Shown one piece after another: positions 9,130-18,100 of a stretch of 64,000 nucleotides of DNA. Every line of letters starts with the position of its first letter. Position 1 is the stretch's first letter. The DNA comes from an uncultured Dorea sp. Its GTDB lineage: Bacteria; Bacillota; Clostridia; Lachnospirales; Lachnospiraceae. The position numbers were made by a program, and so were the translations under genes. The stretch covers positions 62,001-126,000 of the forward strand of contig CAJTVU010000006.1 of NCBI GenBank assembly GCA_910580235.1, read 5' to 3'. The notes below the pieces were generated by a model that made no database searches, had not been told where the DNA came from, and saw nothing but the letters and a program-made list of their open reading frames with translations.

Positions 9130-9173
9130 CATAAGAACAGCAATTCCCTTCACCCCGATAGATTGTTAAGAAG

Positions 9174-9216
9174 AGGCTGGCATTCTGGCGGTAAGCCGCA
9201 GAACGCCAGCCTGTTT
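9174..9216 (+). terminator. rho-independent terminator of trxA
   Basis: AGGCTGGC at 9174-9181 pairs with GCCAGCCT at 9205-9212, with an inner ATTCTG/CAGAAC extension, followed by GTTTTCTC. It lies between convergent trxA and the anti-sigma gene. Confidence 0.85.
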
Positions 9217-9272
9217 TCTCATTGTAGCGGAGCCTGGTTTTTATCATTCCAGTGTATTTGCATCGTATTTGA

Positions 9273-10106
9273 CTAGAAGCAATATGGATAAGAGCTTCTT
9301 GTTCCATTCTCTCCTGAGAAGAAGTCCCACGGATCCCACTCTTCCATATATTGGGCGATTTTTTCTTCCAGTGCTTTTGGCGCGGGCTCTACGTCCCATC
9401 CTTCCTCCCAGATGACCAGTTTATCATCAGAGCTGCCATTATAATAAATTGTCTTGCAAGTGTGTGTCCGAAAGTTGGGATCAGAGCTGTCATATACAGT
9501 GCCCGGCGGCTGTCTGTCTTCCAAAGGGAAGACGAGGCTTATCGTATTCCGCTTTCCGGTCGGCTGTATATGTCCGGTTCCAATCCCATTGCCATAGGTT
9601 GCGAATGGGAAGGGGTACTGTAGATATATCTCATGGATGCCTTTGTCATAATCTTTCGTCCGGTATTCTTCTGGAACTATGATCTGTTGCATGGCTATGC
9701 TGAAAAATGGCTTTTCAGTCTGTAAAGTACAATAGATATCTCCATTTTCCAATTCATAGAGCTCTGTAACCTGGACGTCCTTTGACGGCACGATATTTAT
9801 CCAGTCCTGTAGGAATCCCCATGCTATATAAGCTGCAAGGATGGACAGGGTGATGAGGCCGCCAAGGATTACACGTTTTGTCGTAAGCTTGCGCTGTAAT
9901 TTTTTAAAAGCTTCAGAAAGTATCTCCATTGATTCATCAAGGGCATCCTTTACGGGAAGCTCTTTTTTTGTCTTCTCATATAATTCTTTGCATTCTTCGC
10001 ACTCTGCGATATGTTCTTCTATTATCTGGCGGCTTTCTTCGCTGCATACATTGTCCTCATGTAGTACAAGCAGGTCACGGATAACATTACATGGTATTTT
10101 GTTCAT
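9273..10106 (-). CDS. zinc-finger anti-sigma factor, membrane-bound (277 aa)
   Basis: The N-terminus is a ZAS-type anti-sigma domain: Cys6, then the HIAECEEC (HxxxCxxC) motif near residue 32. One membrane helix (VILGGLITLSILAAYIAWGF, about residues 80-98) is followed by an extracytoplasmic domain of about 175 residues that I do not recognise. It should hold the ECF sigma factor encoded 3 bases upstream inactive at the membrane until a signal is sensed by the outer domain. The signal is unknown. The stop codon faces trxA across a terminator. Confidence 0.85.
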   Translation of the reverse strand: MNKIPCNVIRDLLVLHEDNVCSEESRQIIEEHIAECEECKELYEKTKKELPVKDALDESMEILSEAFKKLQRKLTTKRVILGGLITLSILAAYIAWGFLQDWINIVPSKDVQVTELYELENGDIYCTLQTEKPFFSIAMQQIIVPEEYRTKDYDKGIHEIYLQYPFPFATYGNGIGTGHIQPTGKRNTISLVFPLEDRQPPGTVYDSSDPNFRTHTCKTIYYNGSSDDKLVIWEEGWDVEPAPKALEEKIAQYMEEWDPWDFFSGENGTRSSYPYCF

Positions 10107-10109
10107 TCT

Positions 10110-10625
10110 TTACACCTCCTTTATCAATTCTTGGATTTTTAGCTTGGCACGATGGTGGGTCACTCTCGCCCATCCCTCCTTGCGCCCGAATATCTCTCCG
10201 ATCTCTTTAAAGGATAAGTCTCCAAGTGTGCGTAAGGTAAAGACTTCCTTGTAAGGCTCGTCCAGATGATGTAGGATCTTGTATATGGAGAGAGCCTCGT
10301 TCTTTTTGAGATAGATGGATTCCGCGCTTGCCTGCCCCTCTGAGGCCTCGTCCGAAGTACAGGCGTCCGGGCGCCCGGGGTAGGCTTCGATATCTTCCCG
10401 GGCAAAGCGCCGTTGTTTCTTCAAGTAAGTAAGATACGTGTTCTTCCCGATCTGACAGAGCCATGTCTTTACAGAGCAGGTACCTTCGAATGAGCCGATG
10501 TTTTTTAAAGCTTTGTAGAAAGTTTCCTGGGTGATCTCTTCTGCAATATGCGGATCGCTGCTCATGGCAAGTATGAAGAGATAAACGTCGCGGAAATATA
10601 TTCGGTACATTTCTTCAAAGTCCAC
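10110..10625 (-). CDS. ECF-type RNA polymerase sigma factor (171 aa)
   Basis: Regions 2 and 4 of a group IV sigma factor are both present: YRIYFRDVYLFILAMSSDPHIAEEITQETF then KTWLCQIGKN in region 2 (residues 8-65), and YKEVFTLRTLGDLSFKEIGEIFG helix-turn-helix in region 4 (about residues 125-148). The start is GTG at 10625, 8 bases after AAAGGAGGTG. It is co-transcribed with the anti-sigma gene. A promoter with the form typical of ECF targets lies just upstream, suggesting that the factor drives its own operon. Confidence 0.92.
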   Translation of the reverse strand: MDFEEMYRIYFRDVYLFILAMSSDPHIAEEITQETFYKALKNIGSFEGTCSVKTWLCQIGKNTYLTYLKKQRRFAREDIEAYPGRPDACTSDEASEGQASAESIYLKKNEALSIYKILHHLDEPYKEVFTLRTLGDLSFKEIGEIFGRKEGWARVTHHRAKLKIQELIKEV

Positions 10626-10647
10626 AGTATCTCACCTCCTTTGTTTA

Positions 10648-10676
10648 TTAGACACGGATTTTGACGAATCGTTACA
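10648..10676 (-). promoter_or_regulatory. putative autoregulated ECF promoter
   Basis: Reading on the minus strand, TGTAACG (10670-10676) is followed after about 16 bases by TGTCTAA (10648-10654). An AAC-containing -35 and a CGTC/TGTC-type -10 is the usual ECF promoter pattern in Firmicutes. It lies 23 bases before the sigma gene's GTG. Confidence 0.6.
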
Positions 10677-10809
10677 GAATATAAAAAAATTATTTATAAA
10701 AAGTATACCATACTTACCCTTAGCGTACTCCTATGAGAAATATATGGACATCATAAAAATGGATATGTTATCATAACTGCAAACACAGGAAAAAAGGGGA
10801 GAGTACAAG

Positions 10810-11391
10810 ATGATTAAGACAGGCGTTGTCCATGGGAGATTTCAAGTTATGCATTTAAAGCATATGGAGTATATTATGGCGGCAAAGATGCGCTGCAGTA
10901 AGCTCTTTATTGGAATTACCAATCCTGACAGTATGCACACGAGAGAAAGCGCCAATGACATTTCGAGGGCAGAGCGTTCTGCCAATCCGTTGACATATTT
11001 TGAGCGATATGAGATGATCCGGGCGGCTATGGCAGATTTTAATATACCGGAGGCGCAATATGATATTATCCCTTTTCCAATCAGCTGCCCCGAATATCTT
11101 CTCCAGTATGTCCCAAAGGACGCGGTATATTACATGGGGATGTACGACGCGTGGGATGAGGAGAAGCATAAGATATTGACCGGTCTTGGGCTTAAGGTGG
11201 AGGTTCTCTGGAGGAGATCTGCAGAGGATAAGGGAGTCACCGCCTCGCAAGTACGAAGCTGTATTACGACGGGGCAGGAGTGGGCGCGCCTTGTGCCAAG
11301 GAGCGTGTACAGGTACTTGACGGAGAATGGGCTGGATCAGCGGATTAAGCGGCTAGAAACGATGAGGATAGAAGAGAAGATGGAAAGATAG
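10810..11391 (+). CDS. nucleotidyltransferase of the nicotinamide-nucleotide adenylyltransferase (NadM-like) type (193 aa)
   Basis: A HxGH-superfamily nucleotidyltransferase. The phosphate-binding loop is VVHGRFQVMHLKH near residue 8 (a variant of GRFQPxHxGH), and the C-terminal signature GVTASQVR near residue 151 corresponds to the ISxTxIR motif. NadM-like enzymes join NMN and ATP to NAD+. The usual Pro and Gly of the first motif are Val and Lys here, so the exact substrate is less certain; another cytidylyl- or adenylyltransferase is possible. The glycerate kinase gene follows after 9 bases. Confidence 0.75.
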   Translation: MIKTGVVHGRFQVMHLKHMEYIMAAKMRCSKLFIGITNPDSMHTRESANDISRAERSANPLTYFERYEMIRAAMADFNIPEAQYDIIPFPISCPEYLLQYVPKDAVYYMGMYDAWDEEKHKILTGLGLKVEVLWRRSAEDKGVTASQVRSCITTGQEWARLVPRSVYRYLTENGLDQRIKRLETMRIEEKMER

Positions 11392-11400
11392 GGTGTAAGA

Positions 11401-12639
11401 TTGGGCTTAAGAGAGGATGCACATACCATTGTAAAAAAGTCGATCCAGAGAGCGCTGCCCGACGAGGCGGTAGCCTGGGCGCTGCAAGGGAAGAAATTCG
11501 GCCGGGGAAGAGTCTATGTAGTCTCGGCGGGAAAAGCCGCGTGGCAGATGGCGAAAGCGGCGTCAGATATTGTGGGCGGCGTTATAGAAGCGGGCGTTGT
11601 AGTTACAAAGTACGGGCATGTGAAGGGAGAGATCCCTTGCATGGAATGTTTTGAGGCGGGGCATCCTGTGCCGGACGAAAATTCTTTCATCGGCACACAG
11701 GCTGCTCTTGATCTGGTCGGCAGCCTGAGTGAGGACGATACAGTATTGTTCCTGCTGTCGGGCGGCGGAAGCGCTCTTTTTGAAAAGCCTCTGATCGCCG
11801 GGGCTGAACTGGCGCATATTACGGAGCAATTGCTGGCGTGCGGGGCGGACATTGTGGAGATCAATACGATACGAAAGCGCCTGTCTTGCGTAAAGGGCGG
11901 GAGATTTGCAAAGATATGTGAGCCTGCGAAGGTGTACAGCATCGTATTGAGCGATATTCTGGGCGATCCGCTGGATATGATCGCGTCCGGCCCGGCGTAC
12001 CCAGATTCCTCGACGAGCCAGGACGCTTTATTTATAGCACAGAAATATAAGCTGGGTCTGAGCGCAGATGCAATAGAGCTGCTTCATAAGGAGACGCCGA
12101 AGGAATTAACGAATGTGGAGACGGTGGTTACGGGAAGCGTACGGAATCTGTGCGAGGCTGCGGCGGACGCCTGCAGGGAATTGGGGTATGAACCGATCCT
12201 GCTTACAGACCAGCTCTCGTGTGAGGCGAAAGAAGCCGGTTCGTTCCTTGCAGCGATTGCAAAAAGCCATCAAAGCAGTACAAAAAGCATCGCTTTTCTC
12301 GCTGGCGGCGAGACGATCGTACATCTGACAGGGAATGGAGAAGGAGGACGGAATCAGGAGCTGGCCCTTTCGGCGGCAGAGGGGATCGCGGGCTTAGAGG
12401 ACACGGCTGTATTCAGTGTCGGGAGCGACGGGACAGACGGGCCGACAGACGCGGCAGGGGGATATGTGGACGGCGGCACGAAAGAATTGCTCCAGAGAAA
12501 AGGGGTGGACATTTATAAGACGCTGCAGGAGAACGATTCATACCATGCTTTAAAGAAGGCCGGGGGCCTTATTATGACCGGGCCGACGGGGACAAATGTC
12601 AATGATGTGGCTGCCCTGCTGATCCGGCGCGGCATGTGA
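11401..12639 (+). CDS. glycerate 2-kinase, MOFRL family (412 aa)
   Basis: Phosphorylates D-glycerate, usually to 2-phosphoglycerate, feeding lower glycolysis. The DUF4147 N-terminal domain has VSAGKAAWQMAKA, EAGHPVPDE, FLLSGGGSALFEKP and SDILGDPLDMIASGPA. The C-terminal MOFRL domain has GGETIVHLTGNGEGGRNQELAL and GSDGTDGPTDAAGG. The start is probably TTG 11401, since no ATG is suitably placed; AGGGTG precedes it. It lies 9 bases after the nucleotidyltransferase and is probably co-transcribed with it. Confidence 0.92.
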   Translation: MGLREDAHTIVKKSIQRALPDEAVAWALQGKKFGRGRVYVVSAGKAAWQMAKAASDIVGGVIEAGVVVTKYGHVKGEIPCMECFEAGHPVPDENSFIGTQAALDLVGSLSEDDTVLFLLSGGGSALFEKPLIAGAELAHITEQLLACGADIVEINTIRKRLSCVKGGRFAKICEPAKVYSIVLSDILGDPLDMIASGPAYPDSSTSQDALFIAQKYKLGLSADAIELLHKETPKELTNVETVVTGSVRNLCEAAADACRELGYEPILLTDQLSCEAKEAGSFLAAIAKSHQSSTKSIAFLAGGETIVHLTGNGEGGRNQELALSAAEGIAGLEDTAVFSVGSDGTDGPTDAAGGYVDGGTKELLQRKGVDIYKTLQENDSYHALKKAGGLIMTGPTGTNVNDVAALLIRRGM

Positions 12640-12693
12640 CGGAGATGGATTTGGAAAATATACCTCTTGCATTTTCCAGAGAAAAAGAGTAAA

Positions 12694-12717
12694 ATTGTAT
12701 TAATGATATAATACAAT
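12694..12717 (+). promoter_or_regulatory. extended -10 promoter inside a palindrome, upstream of ybjQ
   Basis: TATAAT at 12707-12712 is preceded by TG (12704-12705), making an extended -10. It lies in the right arm of an inverted repeat, ATTGTATTA (12694-12702) and TAATACAAT (12709-12717). The palindrome could be an operator that blocks polymerase, or chance in AT-rich sequence. Confidence 0.5.
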
Positions 12718-12741
12718 TCATTTTCTAAAGGAGGATGCGCT

Positions 12742-13053
12742 ATGTTACTTGTAAATACAGATTATATCCCGGGAAAAGAGCTTGAGGTAATCGGCCTTGT
12801 GAGAGGGACGATGATCCAGTCCGTCCATGTGGGAAAAGACATCATGAACAGCTTCAAGACGCTTGTAGGAGGCGAGCTCACTTCATATACAGAGATGCTG
12901 AATGAGGCGAGGGCGACCGCGACGAAGAGAATGGCCGAGGATGCGGCGGCTATGGGTGCGGACGCAGTTGTCAATATCCGTTATTCTTCTGCCCAGGTCA
13001 TGCAAAGCGCGGCTGAGATTATGGCGTACGGGACAGCGGTGAAGTTCGTATAA
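12742..13053 (+). CDS. YbjQ/UPF0145 family protein (103 aa)
   Basis: A complete member of the small YbjQ family (PF01906, annotated as putative heavy-metal-binding), which forms pentamers in solved structures. The family blocks GKELEVIGLVRG, ARATATKRMAEDAAAMGADAVVNIRY and EIMAYGTAVKF are all visible. The cellular role is unknown. A GGAGG box sits 6 bases before the ATG. Its 3' side faces dapB across a dispersed palindromic repeat. Confidence 0.9.
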   Translation: MLLVNTDYIPGKELEVIGLVRGTMIQSVHVGKDIMNSFKTLVGGELTSYTEMLNEARATATKRMAEDAAAMGADAVVNIRYSSAQVMQSAAEIMAYGTAVKFV

Positions 13054-13060
13054 TGTTTGA

Positions 13061-13145
13061 AAAGGGACACCCTGTTTTTAAGAAAGGGACACCCGATTAA
13101 AAAAAAGGGGACGTACGCTTTTGCGAAAAGTGTACGTCCCCTTTT
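13061..13145. repeat. dispersed composite palindrome, copy A (ybjQ/dapB convergent junction)
   Basis: Two GGGACACCC boxes (13064-13072 and 13086-13094) are followed by a 20-base inverted repeat: left arm 13103-13122 beginning AAAAGGGGACGTACGC, right arm 13126-13145, 19 of 20 bases paired, loop GCG. Related copies lie at 40651-40708 and 54016-54098. It fills the space between two convergent genes and, with A-runs on one side and T-runs on the other, should terminate transcription from both directions. Confidence 0.85.
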
Positions 13146-13146
13146 A

Positions 13147-13944
13147 TTACAGTACATCTTGGATCGTGTAGAACCCTGGCTTTTTATCTGCAAGATAAGC
13201 GGCGCAATCGCAGGCTCCTCTTGCGAAGCATTCCCAGTTATAGGCGTGATGGGTAATCTCGAGCCTCTCGCCTATCCCGCCGAAATACACGGTGTGGCTG
13301 CTTGGGATATTGCCGGCGCGCAGGGAGTGGTAGCCTATAGTCCCTCTTTCCCTGGGGGAATCTCCCTCTCGCCCATATACGGCGATGTCGGACAGTTCTT
13401 TCCCGAGCGCATGTGCTATGATCTCGCCCATTTCTTTTGAAGTGCCGCTTGGGGCGTCTTTCTTTTTCTGGTCGTGCATCTCCAGAATCTCAATGTCCAG
13501 TCCTTCCCCTACGGACTTCGTGACGAATTCCAGGATTTTATTCATGACATTTACCAGTTTGGAAGTGTTGGCGGCGTACAGCACGGGAATCTTCTGTGCT
13601 GCGTTTTGGAAGCGCTGCATCTCCTCCGGGGAGAAGCCTGTCGTGCCGCATACGAGAGCCTTCTGGTGGGCGATGGCGATGTCGAGCGCCTCCATGGCCA
13701 TTTCTCTGGTGGAGAAATCAATGATGACATCACAGGAATCGATGACGCTTTCCAGATCATCTACAACCGGCACGCCAAGCTCCCGTCCGGCCATAGCCAC
13801 AATCCCTAGGTCGTTTCCGATATAATCTCTTCCTTTTGGGGCGATGCCCGCAACCAGCTGCATGTCTGCCCGTCCGGCGGCAGCCTGTGTAATTAATCTT
13901 CCCATTTTTCCTCTTGGTCCTACGACGATTACTTTCATCTTCAT
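13147..13944 (-). CDS. dapB: 4-hydroxy-tetrahydrodipicolinate reductase (265 aa)
   Basis: NAD(P)H-dependent step of the diaminopimelate/lysine pathway. The Rossmann motif is VVGPRGKMGRLI at residues 6-17, then DVIIDFSTREMAMEAL and VCGTTGF. The active-site block is EMHDQKKKDAPSGTS, where the first His and the Lys match the catalytic pair of E. coli DapB. The end GDCAAYLADKKPGFYTIQDVL-like block is typical. AAGGAGG lies 4 bases before ATG 13944; the ATG two codons in is an alternative start. No other lysine genes are adjacent. Confidence 0.95.
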   Translation of the reverse strand: MKMKVIVVGPRGKMGRLITQAAAGRADMQLVAGIAPKGRDYIGNDLGIVAMAGRELGVPVVDDLESVIDSCDVIIDFSTREMAMEALDIAIAHQKALVCGTTGFSPEEMQRFQNAAQKIPVLYAANTSKLVNVMNKILEFVTKSVGEGLDIEILEMHDQKKKDAPSGTSKEMGEIIAHALGKELSDIAVYGREGDSPRERGTIGYHSLRAGNIPSSHTVYFGGIGERLEITHHAYNWECFARGACDCAAYLADKKPGFYTIQDVL

Positions 13945-14160
13945 TGATCCTCCTTGCTTTTAGCTCATCTTCTCAGTGTATGCGGGCACTCTCCTGCAAT
14001 GCCCTGCATAAATTGATAGTGTACAGAATATAGATCGGATAGATGTATTTTATCATATTTTCCTGCGGGATAACAGTTTAAGACGGGAAAGAGAAGGAAA
14101 TAATGAGAGGGAAGGGATAAGAAGGATTGAAAGAAAGTCAAAAGAACTTTTAGGAAATAC

Positions 14161-14189
14161 TTGCAATATTCGACACAATTCGATAGAAT
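14161..14189 (+). promoter_or_regulatory. promoter of tRNA-Pro
   Basis: TTGCAA at 14161-14166 and TAGAAT at 14184-14189 are 17 bases apart. The tRNA begins 9 bases after the -10 box, as usual for stable RNA genes. Confidence 0.75.
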
Positions 14190-14197
14190 AGTCCTAT

Positions 14198-14272
14198 CGG
14201 GGTATGGCTCAGCTTGGTTAGAGCGCACGGCTGGGGGCCGTGAGGTCGCAGGTTCGAATCCTGTTACCCCGA
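14198..14272 (+). tRNA. tRNA-Pro, anticodon GGG
   Basis: A full cloverleaf can be folded. The acceptor CGGGGTA (14198-14204) pairs with TACCCCG (14265-14271), D stem GCTC/GAGC, anticodon stem CACGG/CCGTG around loop CTGGGGG (anticodon GGG), and T stem GCAGG/CCTGT around TTCGAAT. The discriminator base is A, and CCA is not encoded (the next bases are CTA). A terminator follows directly. Confidence 0.95.
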
Positions 14273-14279
14273 CTAAGTA

Positions 14280-14321
14280 AGAGGCGTGATTCCTAAGATT
14301 TAGGAAATCAGGCCTCTTTTT
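14280..14321 (+). terminator. terminator after tRNA-Pro
   Basis: A long near-perfect stem runs from AGAGGC at 14280 through TGATTCCTAA, pairing with TTAGGAAATCA and GGCCTCT ending at 14317, followed by TTTT. Confidence 0.88.
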
Positions 14322-14508
14322 GAATTAGAATAAAGGTATTCAGGAATGAGATTATGTAAAAATTTTCAATAATGTGTAAAAATCCATAATATGCTGGAAA
14401 AAAATATATATTAGTATAGAATTAAAAAGATACAGACTTAGGAGATTTAACTTTTAATATAAGGTCAATCTGGAATTTTATAAAAATGTGAATAGAGAGG
14501 AAATGGAA

Positions 14509-14812
14509 ATGAAGCAAAGAATAGGAACGGTGTTCCTTTGTCTATGCCTGATCTTAACAGTAATACCGCTACCAGTTTTTGCTGCTGGGGAGATTGCAGA
14601 GGATAGTGGCGTTCCCAGGGACGATACAAGAGGCTTGTGCGAGCACCATCCGGATCATACCGGATGGTGTAATTATTCTGCCGGAGAGACAGGTTCTCCC
14701 TGTACCCATGTCCACGACGAGGGATGCCAGGCAGAAGAGATCCAATGTATACATACCCATACAGCAGGATGTTTTTCAGGAGAGATGCCCGGCCCCGGTG
14801 AAGGAGCGGCTC
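14509..14812 (+). pseudogene. signal-peptide/Cys-His-rich 5' part of the SpaA adhesin, out of frame with the body
   Basis: ATG 14509 opens a clear signal peptide (MKQRIGTVFLCLCLILTV, ending PVFAA) and a Cys/His-rich segment (CEHHPDHTGWC, CTHVHDEGC, CIHTHTAGC) typical of large Lachnospiraceae SpaA adhesins. At about 14801-14812 the meaningful reading moves to the frame one base back, where it continues with CDHECSEESGC, CPHAEGAHDETCGY and CSYVCPICAEQ into the large domain array. The body frame has TGA at 14799-14801, so the shift must lie after that point. One missing base (or two extra) near GGAGCGGCTCTG explains it. It may be a real mutation, a phase switch or a base-calling error. Confidence 0.8.
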
Positions 14813-15119
14813 TGAGCCCGCCTTCTGCGATCATGAATGCAGCGAGGAGAGCGGCTGCGTCACTGTTAGGCTGGAGTGTCCTCATGCAGAGGGAGCTCAC
14901 GATGAGACGTGTGGCTATAAAGAAGCTGAAGACGGCGCGCCCGGCTCATGCAGCTATGTCTGCCCGATCTGTGCAGAACAGGCGCCTGATCTGGAAGAGG
15001 GAGAGTGGGCCGCTACTATCAGGGGAAGCCTTCTTCCGGGCCTGTCCGCTGAGTCGCCGGCCGATCTTTTATCCTCTCCGGCAGCGGCTGCCAAGAGCGC
15101 GGCAGGCAGCAGGAGCGAT

Positions 15120-18100
15120 GTGTCGGATAGGATTAACCATTATATCAATGTCTATGTTAATGGGAAGCTTTTTAAAGATGGGCAGCAGATCGATGCGCTG
15201 GTGGGAGACAGTTTTTCTTATCAGTTGGTTTGGAACCCTAACGCGGCGATTGGCTCCGACGATTTTTTTGATATTGAATTGTTCCGAGTTCCGGGGCTGA
15301 ATTTTCAGCCTAGGCTGAGCTCTTCTTTAATAATTGATAATGTTAAGGTGGGCGAATGGTCGCTGGCCTACGACAAAACTGCCGGATCCATGATTTACCA
15401 TGTAGAATTCAATCGGTATGTCCAATTTTTCGATCCACTTTCTATCCTTGCGTCTTTCCAGGGAAACGCGACATTTCAGGGACCGCAGAACGGCACGCCG
15501 ATTCAGGTAGGAGACGCTTCGGGGATCCTGAACGTTGAGGAGCGCCCTACGAAACCAGTGAATCCTTACCCTCCTGGGGGTACGGGCTGGAAGCCCCAGA
15601 CTCCTCCGGTGATGAACAGCAATCTCTATCCCTTTGGCAAAGGAGTAAAGTGGACCAGCAGCAAAAATCCTAACGTCATCCCTCAAATTGACTGGCGTTC
15701 CCCTTTCCTGACGCTGCTTCAGGAGCGTCAGAGTGAATTTTTGACAGACCCGGACACAGCAGTGAGCGAGGTCAATGGCAACTGCCTGATCGAAGATAAG
15801 CTGGATCTTAACCAACGCTTTTTTGGCCCGAATGACGGGGGCCGCTTTCGCGCCGACGCCCCTTTTAATCTGGAGCTGCCGGTAATCGTGCCCGGCACGG
15901 GGAGTATCTTAAACGGAGGCGCGGGCAACGGAAGCTACGATGGAGTGGGAGAGATCGCTCCTTATGTTGCGGGGGATTCCTTTGTAAAGATTGATGGGAG
16001 CAAGGTGGCGACCGCCGCTGATATGGCGGCTTTACGGGCGAGGGTGGAAGGGACCCCGATGAGCTGGGCGGTCTATACTGATCCCCGGGACGGCCTGGAA
16101 GTCCTTTACATCAACGTAGGTACGCTGGGCGTTAAGAGAGGGGAGAACGCAAAAGGCATCAACTGGGATATGGCAAGGGGAAGCCAGGCCTGGCCCGAGC
16201 AGGGTCTGCAGAACCTTATCAATAAGTGCGACAAACAGATCGAGTCTTTGGAAAATGGTCTGGATTCTCCTCTGGCCTTGATGGACAGCCGGAGAGACGC
16301 TCTACTGAATCTGCTGAGAAGGGCAGTCAGCTTTTCTGCTAACGCAGGCAGCAAGGATGATGCTCAGGCGGCGCTGGATCAGTGGAGCGACGCTTATATC
16401 GCATGGCGCGCCACGCCGGGAATCGATCCATTGTCCCAGCTGACAGACCCGGATGGAGCTCTGATCCCCATGCCTGCATTGCCGGATCCGCTCCTGGAGG
16501 GTCTGGCCGAGCCTGGCGGAAAAGGGGGGACGGTGGCTGAGACGGCAGAGTACAAAAATTTTATCGCTTCCTATCAGAACTTGTATGCCGACCAGGCGAC
16601 GTATCTGGATAATCGTGCTTCCTACAGGAATGGTTGGGAGGATATAAAACAGACGTATCAGGACACATTGGAGTTCTACAAGGATGGGCAGGTATTTGGC
16701 TTTGTGATCAAGGTGTGGACCCGTGTCAGCAACCCTTCTATGAACACATACAGTAACAATATCTCTGTATCTGTCGGAGACCGGCAGTGGACCGCTTCGG
16801 ACGAATCCAGAGTTACTTTTGCCAACTCGATCAGCGGGAATTACGCTCTTGGGACTTCCGTGTTCCAGAAGGCCGACGCCCTCTATGATACTGACAGCCC
16901 GGATGAAGAAGATATCAAGAACGTCCAGAAAGAAAAAGCCGGGCTGGTCGGAGCCAAGTTCCAGGTCTATTGTGAAGACCCGGGGAATGGATTTGTAAAA
17001 GATGAAAAGCATCTGGCTCATTTTTTGGAAAAAGAGGCCAGCCAGAATCAGGACACCTATAGGTATACCCATACGGGCGTGCCGCCGTCCGGTCCGGCTC
17101 CCGGGGAAGTAAACGAGCTGGAGGTGGGAGATGATGGCCGCCTGAGCCTGGGGAATCTGTCGATTGCCCATAAGCACTATCTGGTGGAGACCGTAGCGCC
17201 GGATGGATATTATCTTGACGAAGATCCGATCGAGGTACAGGTCAAAAGAGACGACGTTATCTATTCGATGGCGCCCAACGTCTCCCGGGCAGTAAAGCTG
17301 TCCAAGGCTGATTCTTACAGCAGCCGGCCGGTGCAAGGAGCGCAGTTCTCGCTGTCCAGGGTTGAAGGTGGGATTACGACTGTGCTTTCTTTTTCAGAAA
17401 AGACGATCAACGGGCATAAGACCTATTGGCCTGACAATGGTGCAGGAGGTTCTTCGGTATTAGTAACGGACGAGGAGGGAAATCTCTGTGTCCATGGGCT
17501 CGGGGCCGGGGAATATAAGATTGAAGAGACACAGCCGGCGCCGGGATATAAGGATCCGGCGAAAGCGGTGCAGCTTTCCTTTGAGCTGGAGGATGCGCTT
17601 CCGAAAGATAAGACCGGCTACGACAGCGACTGGCATTATTTGATCACCGAGCCGGATCCTCTTACGAACGATCCTAAGACTACCGACATAAGCTTTGAAA
17701 AGCGAGACATTAACGGGACGCTGCAGGGAGCGGGCTACGCGCTCTTCCGCTTCAAAGGATCAGAAGCCGAATGGCAGAAGAAGGAGGAGAGCCATGATAT
17801 TAAGATGTGGGAGCCTGTAGGGCTGACAAAGGATGCAGGGGCTTACTTTCATACGGATAACAGCCTCAAAAAGGCATCCATACCATTTCAGGATTCCGAC
17901 GGCTCCGATATTGATGTACAGGTGACATTAGCACAAAGCGGTGCAGATGGCGCCATTACCATTACAGATATTCCAGTAGGACATTACACTGTCTCAGAGA
18001 TAGAGGCTCCGGATCCCTATATCCGAGACTATAGCAACTACTATTTCCATGTGAATGGGGATACGATAGGAGAGCCTATCCGGCTTTACCGGACAGCGGA

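Noticed and set aside
13064..13094. Two GGGACACCC copies as a CRISPR or attachment site
   Set aside because: Only two 9-base units with a 13-base gap, no cas genes or integrase; they are part of the dispersed composite repeat.
14488..15300. Taking the 270-codon frame as a complete protein
   Set aside because: Only the first 105 or so codons are meaningful; after about 14812 the Cys/His-rich pattern continues in the other frame, and this one becomes Arg/Ala-rich noise.
16302..17336. 344-codon minus-strand frame inside the adhesin
   Set aside because: Shadow of the SpaA gene: the plus-strand product has clear repeated domains, while this one has no recognisable sequence.
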